From: Sphacelaria rigidula
Taxonomy: Eukaryota > Phaeophyceae > Sphacelariales
Assembly: GCA_964200075.2 (NCBI GenBank)
Contig: CAXNAA020000356.1
Location: 1 to 22,083, forward strand
Reading direction: 5' to 3'
DNA length: 22,083 nucleotides
Of this stretch, positions 9,401-18,658 are shown piece by piece. Made by a program: the position numbers and the translations under genes. Numbering within the stretch: the stretch's first letter is position 1; each line of letters opens with the position of its first letter. The notes under the pieces are model-generated. The model was not told the origin of the DNA. It made no database searches and was given only the letters and a program-made list of their open reading frames with translations.

Positions 9401-10978
9401 AGGGCACAACTCAAGCTTTTGCTATAATTTTTGTCGAAGGAAACAATCGGACACAATTCATCAGTTAATGGTATGAGCGGACGAACCTCACCCCCGACCT
9501 CTCCAGGGGGGACATTTCCCCTGCACCCGCCGCGTGCTACTGGATTTTTTTTCGGTCTTCCGTTATAAAATGGTTGACGCCGACCTTTTGCGCTGTCATT
9601 TTTTCCTCTTCGTCAGGGCTTCTCATAATGAGGCGTCTGGCCCGGGGACAGGAGGGGAGTGTTCCAAAAGGGTTCAAAGCAAATAATAAAACCCACTCTC
9701 AATCTCACCAAAACATCATGCCGCGTAGAAATCAAGAGTTTCAGGCCTTGTCCTCCCGAGATGATGAAAAAGAAACGGGAACAGGAACAAACGACCGAAA
9801 GCAGCACGTTCATCAGTCGCCGCAACGATAGACCCGCCGGGCGATTGAACAGACTGCTTTCGAACCTTGTTCGTTGTCCCAATTATTTTTTTTGGTCTTC
9901 AGAAGATAAAGCACGAACTTGGGTTACTTCGCGCGTTGAAAATGGGCCCTCTCTTGTTTCCGAAAGCAGTGGATACGCCTCATAAAACAAGTTCAACCCG
10001 TTAACCACAAGTACAAGTGGTTTCCATCTGTCCACCACCAACTGGCATCATCGTTTCGTCGTATACCTGGAAAAAACACCGCTCAACTCAGCATTTCATC
10101 TCCGGACGCTCGGAGGGTCAATTCTCGAACTGCAGGCAACCAGCCTGTTGCTTCATCAGCATTTCTTCCGGCTTCGAAACTTAGTGCGAGATTCACGTGT
10201 CCACCAGTACACACTCGTGGGTCCGAGTCAACCCGCGTAACCGGCGTGTTGTCAAAAGCATCATGCAAGGTACTCCAATGCGGAGACGTTGCCACCACCT
10301 ATCGGAGGTCCAACAGATAGATAAAAAACTTCACATGCATGGAAAAAAAGAGTAAAGATATGCTCGGCCGTTAAACCTTTCAAAACCGACTCTATGCCAT
10401 GCAAGTACCGTTCCACCACATGGAAATACCCGGCTCGCTACCAGGACGCTTTCACATGGAAAACTGGAGCAGAAACGAATCACATTCTACAAATCTGTAG
10501 CCTATATTTGAATGAACACCCCCTTTGACCACCAAAAGGAACACTCAGACGAGACCCAAGCGATTGCAGACAAAGCCGACACGACTCATCCCCTCCAACT
10601 CGTGCCCATTCTATAATCCACCAGCAAGAGCGCTTCGATCAGCCCGAGTATACTTTTCACGAAGCCAGACACACGTCTCCTGACACACTCTAAACACGAT
10701 CCACAATTTCAACCTCATCCGAGATTTGCTCGTGCCGACTGCACTGCATTTCGTTTCTTTGGCGTGAGCTAACGAAAACAATCCTCTATATGACTGCTCC
10801 GTGTGAAGCGGACCAATCATTGAACATAACAGGATGCACATGTACAGTGAAAATTCTGACTAGAGAAAATGACAGAAAACAAAACCTGCTGTACAACATT
10901 GATTTCTTGGCCTAGAACCAAAGATATCACACGACAGCGATCGGAGTGGTACTACGACAAACAAAAACTATTGAAAAG
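9401..10978. other. Intergenic, no convincing gene
   Basis: This holds the third copy of the dispersed motif (9673-9715). One minus-strand frame at 10083-10298, opening with GTG and ending in TGA, has a fairly protein-like composition and could be a remnant or terminal exon, but it has no recognisable motif. The last few hundred bases should include the 3' UTR of the bZIP gene. Confidence 0.4.
9673..9715 (+). repeat. Dispersed repeat motif, copy 3 (diverged)
   Basis: TTCAAAGCAAATAATAAAAC is followed by CACTCTCAATCTCACCAAAA, matching the order of blocks at 30-75 and 1612-1685 with several substitutions. Confidence 0.3.
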
Positions 10979-11739
10979 TTAGAACGTCATCTCTTCCTTG
11001 ACAAATGATTTGCTTGGAGTAGAACCACAGACGGGGGAGGCCGCAGGCATGCAGTCATCTGTCAACAGCGACAGGAATCCATCGCCGCTTACATCAGCAT
11101 CGCCATCGCCGGAGAGAATATCCATAAGTAGATCATCGCAGGCCGCCTCATCATCCTTATCGAAAATGACGACGTGCTGCTGCTCGTCTTGGGCGCCATG
11201 CGGGAAAGTAGTATCTAGGTCGTCGGTCATAAACGGCGGCATTTCCGAGGAAGTCGAACATTCTTCGGTAGTCGTGGAACATGACGTGTATCCGCAGTCT
11301 GCCTTGCAGCTGGAAACGCTCTCCTCAACATGAGCATAGAAATCCACCGGAGACTGGTCATCATTTTCTTGCATCTCCATCTTGACGAGGCTCGATCGGA
11401 TGAGCGGTTGAGGTTGTTTCGTTTGTTCGAGGGTGGGGGGGAAGGATTCCGGTGTGCGAAGCGCATCTGACGCACGAATTGTACGATCTCTCGACACCCT
11501 AGGGGCGCGGGGATTGAATTTCCGAGCGTAGGGCTTGTCGGTCTTAGCAGCGACTAGCTGGTCATCAACGGCTGAAAGTCTCGCTTTTTTGGAGGTGGAG
11601 ATACAAGTGGGAGAACGAGACGACGGAAGGGTAGCGGGATGGGTCATGTTGACCGCTGACGGGTTGTTGGTTTTGTTCCCGCAGGGTGAACGGAAGCCGT
11701 TGGTGTTGTCGGTTTGCGCATGAACGCGGTGACTGTGAG
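10979..11739 (-). CDS. bZIP transcription factor, exon 4 (C-terminal, acidic)
   Basis: This is a long minus-strand open frame ending in TAA at 10979-10981, giving about 252 residues. The first part is Ser/Thr/Pro/Arg-rich with basic patches. The last 90 residues are acidic with bulky hydrophobics (DDLLMDILSGDGDADVSGD, then FLSLLTDD), which resembles an activation domain, and the end is FVKEEMTF. No membrane segment is present, unlike ER-anchored bZIPs of the ATF6 or plant bZIP17/28 type. The 5' boundary is uncertain. An acceptor ACAG before 11739 matches in phase the donor G/GTGGCG at 12057, but CACAG (exon from 11732) or CTAG (exon from 11762) are alternatives. The frame is closed by a stop near 11797. 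Assignment to the bZIP gene rests on strand, order and phase. Confidence 0.55.
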
Positions 11740-12056
11740 CTGTCGTCTCCACAGCAGGGAGACTAGTTAAAGTTGGCGTACGAATCACCGTCCATTAACG
11801 GACGGCCAACGATGCCTTAAACGACCTGTTGTTCAAGACGGTCGACTCGGAGCTTTGCCGGCTACCCCCCCCGCCCCCCGCCCTCTCTCGCATCCTCACA
11901 AACGCCTTTCCGCTCAGAAAGACTGAACAGGTGCGGTACAGAGAGGGGGAAAGGATGGGGGGAAGTAGAGGCTTAGACTCCTTCATCTGACCATTTGAAC
12001 CCGGTCTGCGAATGCTGCTGACTCGCGAGAGTTTAAACAGTTCACTGATCCGCCAC
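11740..12056 (-). other. Proposed intron 3 of the bZIP gene (317 bp)
   Basis: On the minus strand this interval has a stop in the exon 3 frame (11983-11985) and a pyrimidine-rich middle, consistent with an intron. Its exact ends are uncertain: a GTAGGT donor at 12165 and a GTGAAC donor near 12045 are alternatives. Confidence 0.35.
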
Positions 12057-12318
12057 CGTGCCCTGCGCGTCCCTTCAACGTTGGGTCCCGACTCGCTTCC
12101 CTTTTCCTTCCATTTCCTCCCGATCTCGTCCCACTGCCGGCGCTTCTGCTCGAACCTGGACCTACTCGCCCACCTCCCGACGACGAGACTCTTGGTCTCC
12201 CGTCACCACCCCTACTGCTCCCGCCACACTGCTGTTGAGCCTGTTGAAGGGTGTCCGATTGCTCGTATCTCAAAAGTCGCTGCCTTAGGTTATCATTCTC
12301 CTGATTTAGGCGCGCCAC
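12057..12318 (-). CDS. bZIP transcription factor, exon 3 (second part of leucine zipper)
   Basis: The exon starts after CTCCAG with GTG GCG CGC CTA, giving VARLNQENDNLRQRLLRYEQ. Joined in phase 0 to exon 2, it continues the zipper with heptad positions Leu165, Leu172, Leu179 and Tyr186. A Gln-rich stretch (LQQAQQQ) and a Gly/Ser/Arg-rich linker of about 60 residues follow. The 3' end is chosen at G/GTGGCG because its phase fits exon 4. Without splicing the frame would end at 11983, which would give a shorter protein without the acidic tail. The start is well supported; the end is tentative. Confidence 0.75.
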
Positions 12319-12511
12319 CTGGAGTCAAAGAAGAGGAAAAAGCAAGCCGGGAATGCACAGGGGGTTGGTTTATTTTGGGGATCGCCATCAAGTCGTTTAT
12401 TAACGTCGGTCCTGACATATTAGTCGTACTGAACAACTGGACCCTCAAAAATGTGACACCCACTCCTCAGGTCTGTGACGATTTCGTCCTGGAAATAGAC
12501 GACCCTGTCAT

Positions 12512-12679
12512 CTACATATCATTTGGCAATCCTAATCGCGATTCTACTGCCTCCCACTCCACACAAAACATGCAAAATGAACTCTCGGAAGCTGTTGCTT
12601 TTGCCAGAGTCATCAGTGCAACTACCAGAGTGGCACAGGCCCCAGCCAATAGCAATCTCTGATGACGTGAGACGGTCAT
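12512..12679 (-). CDS. Short ORF with signal-peptide-like N terminus, inside bZIP intron
   Basis: The ATG at 12677-12679 opens a 55-residue frame. A basic start (MTVSRHQR) is followed by a hydrophobic core (LLLAGACATLVVALMTLA) and small residues (KATASESS), the layout of a secretory signal peptide. Cysteines (FCMFC) follow. A GCA/GTAGAA junction within the last codons could be a splice donor. No downstream exon was found, so it may be a first exon of a nested gene, a gene fragment or chance. It is on the same strand as the surrounding bZIP gene. Confidence 0.2.
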   Translation of the reverse strand: MTVSRHQRLLLAGACATLVVALMTLAKATASESSFCMFCVEWEAVESRLGLPNDM

Positions 12680-13835
12680 GCGCAGGTGGCGAGGAATCCG
12701 CTCAGAGCACGAATAACATTTTTTTCTCGTGTACTTCAATGACTGAGTGATGCATCCCATCTGGCAGTTTTGGGGGTTCAGTGAGTCCCTCATACCGGTA
12801 CCCGACAGTGGTGCACGAGGTGTCCGAACTATTCGCCCTTGCTCTGGACACGGGTATACCCATGCAGAAATACCCAGTTGCGGGTAAGGATTTCTGTACA
12901 ACCTCCATATCGTCTCCGACAGGTTCTCCGACGTTCCTCGACAACATGCAGGTAACCGACAGTTACGTACGTTGTGAGATAGCCTTATACCCCACTGAGC
13001 ATACCCGTACCCTCCACAACATCGTTCGTTTCGTACACTCTAGTAGCAACCTCTTGCTAATACTCCAGCTCATGCGAATAAAATCAGTGAGAGACAACAT
13101 TTGACCCTCACCACAAAAATTTGGCAAGAAGAGCAGTCTCGTGACCAAATTCGGTGGGGGGGGGGGCGAATGCAACAAGAAGCGGCGGAATCGTGCAAAA
13201 TACGACCTGAGAGGTCCACGTCATTCATAGTTCTCAATGATTCATGATTCTCTTGATTCCGCATTTCTGTCCTGGCCACCAACAAAATCGAAGATGTTGA
13301 CTACACTTCTTCAGCGTGGATATGCGGCAGAGGAACATGAAAGGAAACTCCACCTCTTTTGGAACACCCCGCCAGACGCCACTCGTTCACAAAGACCCCA
13401 CACAGTTCATTATCATTTACCACCACAACCCTGCAACATAAAGCAGGAACTGATCACGGGAATATATACGGCGGGGTGGTATGTGGTATGTGGCAGTACC
13501 GCTCAGATGTCAAGCGACACTAACAGTTTATAGATTTCTACGATGCAACCCTGCGAGAAAGTGTTCCACGTCGCTCGACATCCAAGCGGTTTTGCCACGT
13601 ACCATCCCGGAGGCAGTGTATCCTCTGGTTGCACCAGCACATGGTGCGGGCGAAGCCACAGCAACTTCCGGCGTCAGCGCTACAGTCGCCCGCTGTCATG
13701 ATTAGAAATAGACCACGGACTGGTGAACTAAATATGATGACAAAATAGTGTGTTCGCCAACCCGCTCGGACTGAAACCTGGTGAAACGAGCAAATTCAAT
13801 CACCAATTCTTCTCCTTAACTCAATTTCTCCCGAA

Positions 13836-13905
13836 AAGACACCCCCTCAGCTTCTCACGCGTCGACTGTTGAAACTATGATCGGTTGCTCTGACCACTGA
13901 GCTCG
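13836..13905 (-). repeat. tRNA-like Pol III element (SINE-like), second type
   Basis: The minus strand carries GAGCTCAGTGGTCAGAGC, a textbook tRNA D arm and A box, with a perfect 4-bp stem GCTC/GAGC (13887-13904). A weak B-box-like GTTTCAACAGTC follows at 13864-13875, and a TTTT tract lies at 13838-13841. The anticodon arm is not formed, so it is a tRNA-derived repeat or pseudogene rather than a working tRNA. Confidence 0.4.
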
Positions 13906-13956
13906 TCAAGTCGTTATTTTCTCTCAAGCACGTCATTTGTCGACAGCGCGTGGCTT

Positions 13957-14058
13957 TAACCCTTAGACCGCGAGGTTAGTCTTCTGTCGAATCGGCATCA
14001 ATTTCGAGTGAAAAAGTAGGCATGATCCAGAAAGACTAATCTCGCGGTCTAAGGGTTA
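13957..14058. mobile_element. 102-bp near-perfect inverted repeat (MITE-like hairpin)
   Basis: The 27-base arms at 13957-13983 and 14032-14058 are complementary at 26 of 27 positions, around a 48-base centre. The outermost bases of both arms are TA, so a TA target duplication as made by Tc1/mariner elements is possible but cannot be told apart from the arm itself. It lies in bZIP intron 2 and, if transcribed, would fold as a long hairpin. A small-RNA precursor is an alternative reading. Confidence 0.6.
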
Positions 14059-14659
14059 CTCCCGGAACGAGGAGCTCATTTACGATCTTGTAGTTCACCC
14101 ACGTCCGGAACATGCTCGACTTTTCGTTCAACACGATGCACCAGTAGGCAATTTCCGAAAATTTCATACGACCGACTTCGTCCATCATGCGGTCCCCATG
14201 ACAGTCGCGTCTGTCATAGCTGACCATCCTTCAGCATCTACTGCCGGCGCCACATTTCCTGTGGCGACGATAAGTAGCGTCCCGGTATTCAGCATGCCCC
14301 TGTTCAATGAAGCCCCCAGCCTCAGTCACCACTGCCCCAACCTCACTCTGACCGCTCCGCCTGTAGCTTCGGCTACGCACTAGCCTAGCTCGTCACCGGC
14401 TGCGGCAGCAACGACCGCCTCTGACACCCACAGCGTGCTGGAGGCAAAATCTTTGCCGCAAATGTGCCCTGCAGACACACTCAATGTGCGCCCCATATCG
14501 CGGTGGCAAAGCGAAACCGTTTTCTTTGGACGCCACGGGTCAGACCCCACACCTTGTGATACCGAAGTCGCGGGGTCTGATCCCCGATTTGGGATGGAAG
14601 AGTCATGCTTGGCTTTTGAATACGCCGACATCAAAGGACGTCAATAAGATCATCTTAGA

Positions 14660-14980
14660 GTGCACGTCGTGGGTCGGGCCCAACGACTTCGTGTGTACAC
14701 GATATTACAGGGAGGGGGAGGGCAAAATCCGCGAAGTACACTGCAAGGTGGTCACGCTTGGTGCATGATTACGTCTGGTATCATCATAGCATCAACGCGA
14801 ACATAGCATCAACGCGAACATTAATCGGCGTCAGGGCGCGTCCAGTTCGACTGTCTCACCGTGCACATCGTGGGTCAGGCCCAGCGACTTTGTTTGTTCA
14901 TGAACTTGCTGGGCATCATCCGCGAGGTGCACTGTCACGTGGTCACGCTTGGCGCATGATAATGTCTGTCATCATGTGGG
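14660..14980 (+). repeat. Diverged tandem duplication (two copies of about 125 bp)
   Basis: Copy 1 (14660-14789) and copy 2 (14861-14978) share GTGCACRTCGTGGGTC, CCGCGARGTRCACTG and GTGGTCACGCTTGG in the same order. Both encode the peptide IREVHCxVVTLGA in one plus-strand frame, so the ancestral unit may have been coding. Neither copy has a plausible gene around it. Two exact 17-bp units (14785-14801, 14802-14818) lie between them. Confidence 0.5.
14785..14818 (+). repeat. 17-bp perfect tandem repeat, two units
   Basis: CATAGCATCAACGCGAA occurs twice back to back, between the two larger duplicated copies. Confidence 0.8.
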
Positions 14981-15084
14981 CTGAGCAAGGGAGTCTTATT
15001 GCGCACTACCTTCACACCCGGGAGGTTCGTGTATTGCACTCATGGGGCTTGATGTGCCAAGTGCACGATAGGTAGAGGTCGGAA

Positions 15085-15455
15085 ATAGTTTGTCCAACCA
15101 TTAACCAGTTGAATGGTTGCGCGTAGCGCACTCACCAACCAGTTATATAGTGCATGATGGTATGGTCATCGGGCGGCGCAGCCGTGGGCCAAAAAGCCCC
15201 CCCCAGAGGGGGTTCGGCCGGAGGCGCCCCCGGAGGGCCCCGCTGGAGGCGCCGTGCCGGAAGCACGTTTGTACGCGATTTGGTTTCACGAGAACAAAAA
15301 AAAACGTAAAAATTGGGCCAATTTTCAAGGGCTGTATGTAGCATACGCAGCCGGTAACGGTAAACCATGGTTTGAAACCATTATCCAAAACTTTCATATG
15401 ACCATTACCATTGTTACCATTATAATGATAATAGCCGAGTATAACTGGTACCATT
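15085..15455. mobile_element. GC-rich element with AACCAGTT/AACTGGT edges, related to 8775-9400
   Basis: The left edge has CCATTAACCAGTTGAATGG and AACCAGTTAT; the right edge has ATAACTGGTACCATTTCC, roughly the inverse. The GC-rich core (15165-15265) shares GAGGGCCCCGCTGGAGGCG with the reverse complement of the 9.2-kb element. The middle also has a perfect AAACCATGGTTT palindrome. No coding capacity is evident, so a short non-autonomous element is likely. Exact boundaries are not established. Confidence 0.35.
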
Positions 15456-16257
15456 TCCGAGCTCTAACGATAGGGCTATTGCGGTTCAGGACCAAGTATT
15501 GGAAATGGGAGGTATATTTTTACACAAGACCAACAGTTCCCGATGGTATCGTTGACAACATCACGAGCTAGTTGACCACATGAACGCAATAATATACTCT
15601 CAGATTAGAAAGCCACCACTGTCAATCCTTGATGCTGATCGACTTTTGCTTTGAACGACGGGAATAAAACGAGCTTGAAATTGATCATGAGAAGACCTCA
15701 ACAAATGCCGCCATTACATATCAGTAACAACCAGCGTGCCGGCAACTTTGTTTTGTCGTTTATGGATACAAATGTGTTACGCGTCGGTTACTGGACTGAG
15801 AACAGATTCACCACACGCCACACACACGACCAAGCACGAAAGCCGAACCAGGAGTTGCAGCCCTTCGACGTGTGCATGGAGCTATGGAAGTCAAGACATA
15901 AAATAAGTACACGGGGGGGGGGGGCTTGTTTTCCAACACCTCCAACGATCAACATACCGTGGGTTACACTCGATGCACGGAGGATTATCGATATCTACCA
16001 GCACCCAATTGCGCAATCGATAGGCGGGTTTTGCAACAAAATGCACCCAAATCCGGGATATCGCCGCTTGGCTTCATGAGCGGTCGACTATACTCGAAAG
16101 CCGGCGGCCCATTTTTACATGAGTCTTTCTCCAGTCTTGACGTTACATGGGAAAGTAAAATTTCTTGCTCCTGTTGCTTCTGGTTTAACAAGGTAAGGAC
16201 GGCGCGTGTCATGTTGATAGAATTGAGGATCTTGATCGCCCTCTCGGGGCTTACGAG

Positions 16258-16671
16258 CTAACGAACGACTCCCCTTCCGTCGAACAAAACGCATTGCCAA
16301 GTGTTCTTTGCAATGTGTACAACAGTTGGGCAGGTGGCGCCAGGAAGTAATACCTTCACTCGTGAAACAGTTTCGCAACAATTGCCCCCCCCCCCCTCAC
16401 TGCCCCGTCTCCATAGGAATGCGTGGTCAATGGCCAAACGACCGAGGCAGGCAACAGATGAGTACCCCCGCCCTCGCATGATTTCGAAAAAGTATTTCTG
16501 CACCTTGGCACCACATCCGTTGTTCCGTGCACACCGTTTCGAATGCAGGTCGTAATATAACTGACAACTAAACATGACTCTTGCGTCGTCCAAAGAGTTG
16601 AAAGTATCATGACCTAACGCTTGACACACGATCTTGCGCAAATGATTGCGGCGGATACTTGCCCTCCACAA
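16258..16671 (-). pseudogene. Open frame carrying a repeat-family coding segment
   Basis: This minus-strand frame of 137 residues opens with GTG and has no ATG at a sensible place. Its centre (MFSCQLYYDLHSKRC, then GCGAKVQKYFFE and GYSSVACLGRLAIDHAFLW) looks like real protein. GYSSVACLGRLAIDHAF recurs at 3391-3448, and the AKVQKYF part resembles the VHKYF/VQKYI start of R1-R3. A run of Gly codons from a C11 homopolymer (16385-16395) probably marks where the coding part ends. I read it as a decayed member of the same multicopy sequence. The function is unknown. Confidence 0.35.
16417..16469 (-). repeat. Copy of the coding repeat shared with 3391-3448
   Basis: The plus strand reads GAATGCGTGGTCAATGGCC and continues to GATGAGTAC, matching 3391-3448 with scattered substitutions that mostly preserve the minus-strand peptide. 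Confidence 0.5.
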
Positions 16672-17845
16672 TCGACCAAAAGGTGTCGTGCTCTCAACAG
16701 GATATCCTCACTTATGTTTTTCGTGCGGCCGAAACAAATCTTCGGAACTAAGAGGAACAGATGAAAAGAGGGGAGATGTCCAAAATGTCACTTCGACGTT
16801 TCCAGCGAGGCGGCCTTTCGGAACGATATAATCGAGTATGGCGGAACGCCGTCAACCCCGACCCTAGACCCGAGCGGTTTCTACACGCTTTGGCACCAAC
16901 ATTTATAGAGGAATCTTAACCATGCACTTGAAATGCCTGCGGCATGTCGTCCTCACTGGGTTCTGTGAGTACGTCAGCGACTACCAGTCCCCAACAGTCT
17001 GGCAGCGGCGATTGTGAGAAACCACATTGTTGTGATGGTACAGCGAGCCGGGTGAGTAGTCACGATATTTAACGCGAATCGATCTGAGGACTCATACCCG
17101 GAAGATCATATTGTACAAATGTAGGACCCCATTAGATCGGATTGGGCGGCGTGGTGTAGTTGTGTAGGCAGCAAGGAAGAGGCGCCGAGTTGACGCAGGC
17201 AGACACTTCAACAAATAATACAAATGTTTCAGGACCCTTTCAACAGACACCCCGCGCTATCCAAGCACCGGCACCACTGTATGCACTACTTTGCTTCGAA
17301 GGGCAGCTGTAACGTGAGGCGCAGAACAGCAGCTGCCTTACAAGGATCCTCAAGAACACGCGACCGAGAGAAACTCGACCTCTGTTGCCGTGAACGTCTT
17401 GAAAGCGAGACACAAAAATTAATAGCCGGTGGGACACTACAGACACAAAAGTATGGAAGGAAAAAATAAACGCACGTACAAGATCAAGATCGACGGTACG
17501 ACCTCCACAATTTACTTGTCTGCAGTGAGAAAATAACCATCACGGGGTATAAATCTCGTCATTGAAGCGCGACACACCAGAGGACTGATACACAACCCTC
17601 AAGCGAGTCGACTCAACATGCTCGGAAATACGTCAATCGCCGCCACAGTTTGATGCGGTTTCGGTAAACATCTTGGTCATGTATGAAGCCGGCAGGAAGG
17701 AAAGTAGGAGAGGGAGAACAATCGTGTGTGCATGCTGCGTTTAGGGCTCTTGTAGGAGGACCCGTGTTGATCATGCACGCTTTCAAGAGTAATGTGCTAG
17801 TTTTTCTGTAAGGAGTTGTCAGATGGTACTCGAGATAAAACGCAC

Positions 17846-18007
17846 CTCTTGCTCCAGAGATTCGATCCGGTCTCGTTTCCGCTTGCGGCTCAGAGCGGCA
17901 GACTCTCGGTTCCGGATCATCCTTTGCTGCTTCTTCCATGCTTGCTTCTCCACCCCGTGGGTCGGCGCGTCCTCTCGTGGTGCGAAAGGATCTGGCTTGG
18001 CATCTTC
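17846..18007 (-). CDS. bZIP transcription factor, exon 2 (basic region)
   Basis: This 54-codon exon encodes residues 115-168: an acidic lead (EDAKPDPFAP), then the basic DNA-binding region KKQQRMIRNRESAALSRKRK and the first zipper leucine (IESLEQE, Leu165). The N-x7-R signature (Asn147, Arg155) is intact, so specific DNA binding is expected. The NRESAxxSRxRK form is closest to CREB/ATF6 and plant bZIP17/28-like basic regions, not to aureochromes. The acceptor is GTGCAG before GAA; four bases of ambiguity remain with an upstream GAG site, which would add Val-Gln. The donor is GAG/GTGCGT in phase 0. A nuclear transcription factor acting as a dimer is expected from the family. Confidence 0.85.
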
Positions 18008-18658
18008 CTGCACCTCGTTATGAGTAATAAGAAAAAACACGAGCACACATGAGCACGGACGAAGAACAAAATACACGCAAGAAAAGGCGTGGGTTGCAGA
18101 GCTGAGTGTGCCTCACCAGAAAAAAAAAAAGTGCATCTTTTATGTATTTCACATCATCAGCGGAGGTGGATGGATTGTCAGTTGTATCACATCAGGCGAG
18201 ACACCAGCGCGATATCCCATGACTTGTGAGATCGACAGATTATGGAACGGGGGGCAGCGGGAGGGGGGGGGGGGGGGGGGGGGGCAGGGGAAGGGCAGGG
18301 AAAGGGTAGCGGGGGGGGTTCATTACGGCGTTACCTCTTTCNNNNNNNNNGGGGGGAAGGGAGCGGGGGTTGGGGTGGAGGCGGGGGGGGGCATGGGTGG
18401 GGCGGTGGTGGCCTCCGGGTGTGGGGGAAGGGCAGCGAAAGGGTAGCGGGGGTGGTTCATTACGGCGTTACCTCTTTCAAAGTTAGCCCCACATCAATTC
18501 ACCGCCTGTTGTGAAAAAGCTTCAAAAACGCACATTCCAAATTTTTGGTGCACACCAGACTTCAAAGCCAGACAAAACGTGGCGCATTCTTGAAAGACGT
18601 ATGAATAAAGCAAACCTGTCTCTGCCCCGCCTTCAGAAACCCAACCCCACAAACTCAC
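18008..18658 (-). other. Intron 1 of the bZIP gene (651 bp, G-rich, with N gap)
   Basis: The donor is GTGAGT, a consensus site, and the acceptor is GTGCAG after a T-rich tract. It holds a long poly-G stretch, a nine-base N gap (18342-18350) and a 55-bp direct duplication on either side of the gap. Confidence 0.65.
18287..18478. repeat. G-rich 55-bp direct duplication around an N gap
   Basis: The 55-base blocks at 18287-18341 and 18424-18478 both run from GGGAAGGGCAG to CATTACGGCGTTACCTCTTTC. The part between is almost pure G-rich sequence plus nine N. Either this is a real local duplication or the assembly joined the two sides of an unresolved poly-G tract incorrectly. Confidence 0.7.

Larger units (their letters stand above)
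12319..17845 (-). other. Intron 2 of the bZIP gene (5,527 bp, repeat-filled)
   Basis: It is bounded by GAG/GTGCGT at the exon 2 end and CTCCAG/GTG at exon 3, splitting the zipper between Glu168 and Val169. It contains a signal-peptide-like ORF (12512-12679), a tRNA-like element, a 102-bp hairpin, tandem duplications, a GC-rich element and a repeat-family ORF (16258-16671). 12680-13830, 15460-16250 and 16680-17840 hold only short, unconvincing frames. Confidence 0.65.

Noticed and set aside
12012-12662. 216-residue plus-strand open frame
   Set aside because: It is antisense to bZIP exon 3 for most of its first half and then runs into intron; no motif was found.
12781-13104. Plus-strand frame of 107 residues with some protein-like stretches
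   Set aside because: It starts at GTG, overlaps minus-strand frames of similar quality and shows no motif, so neither strand can be preferred.
13957-13965. Telomere-like TAACCCTTA
   Set aside because: It is a single occurrence forming the end of the hairpin arm, with no tandem repetition.
15651-16261. Plus-strand open frames of 142 and 111 residues
   Set aside because: The first opens at TTG, and both run across or beside a G homopolymer without motifs or splice support.
18108-18514. Glycine-rich open frames on the plus strand
   Set aside because: They are translations of a poly-G tract containing N positions and lie in an intron of the bZIP gene.
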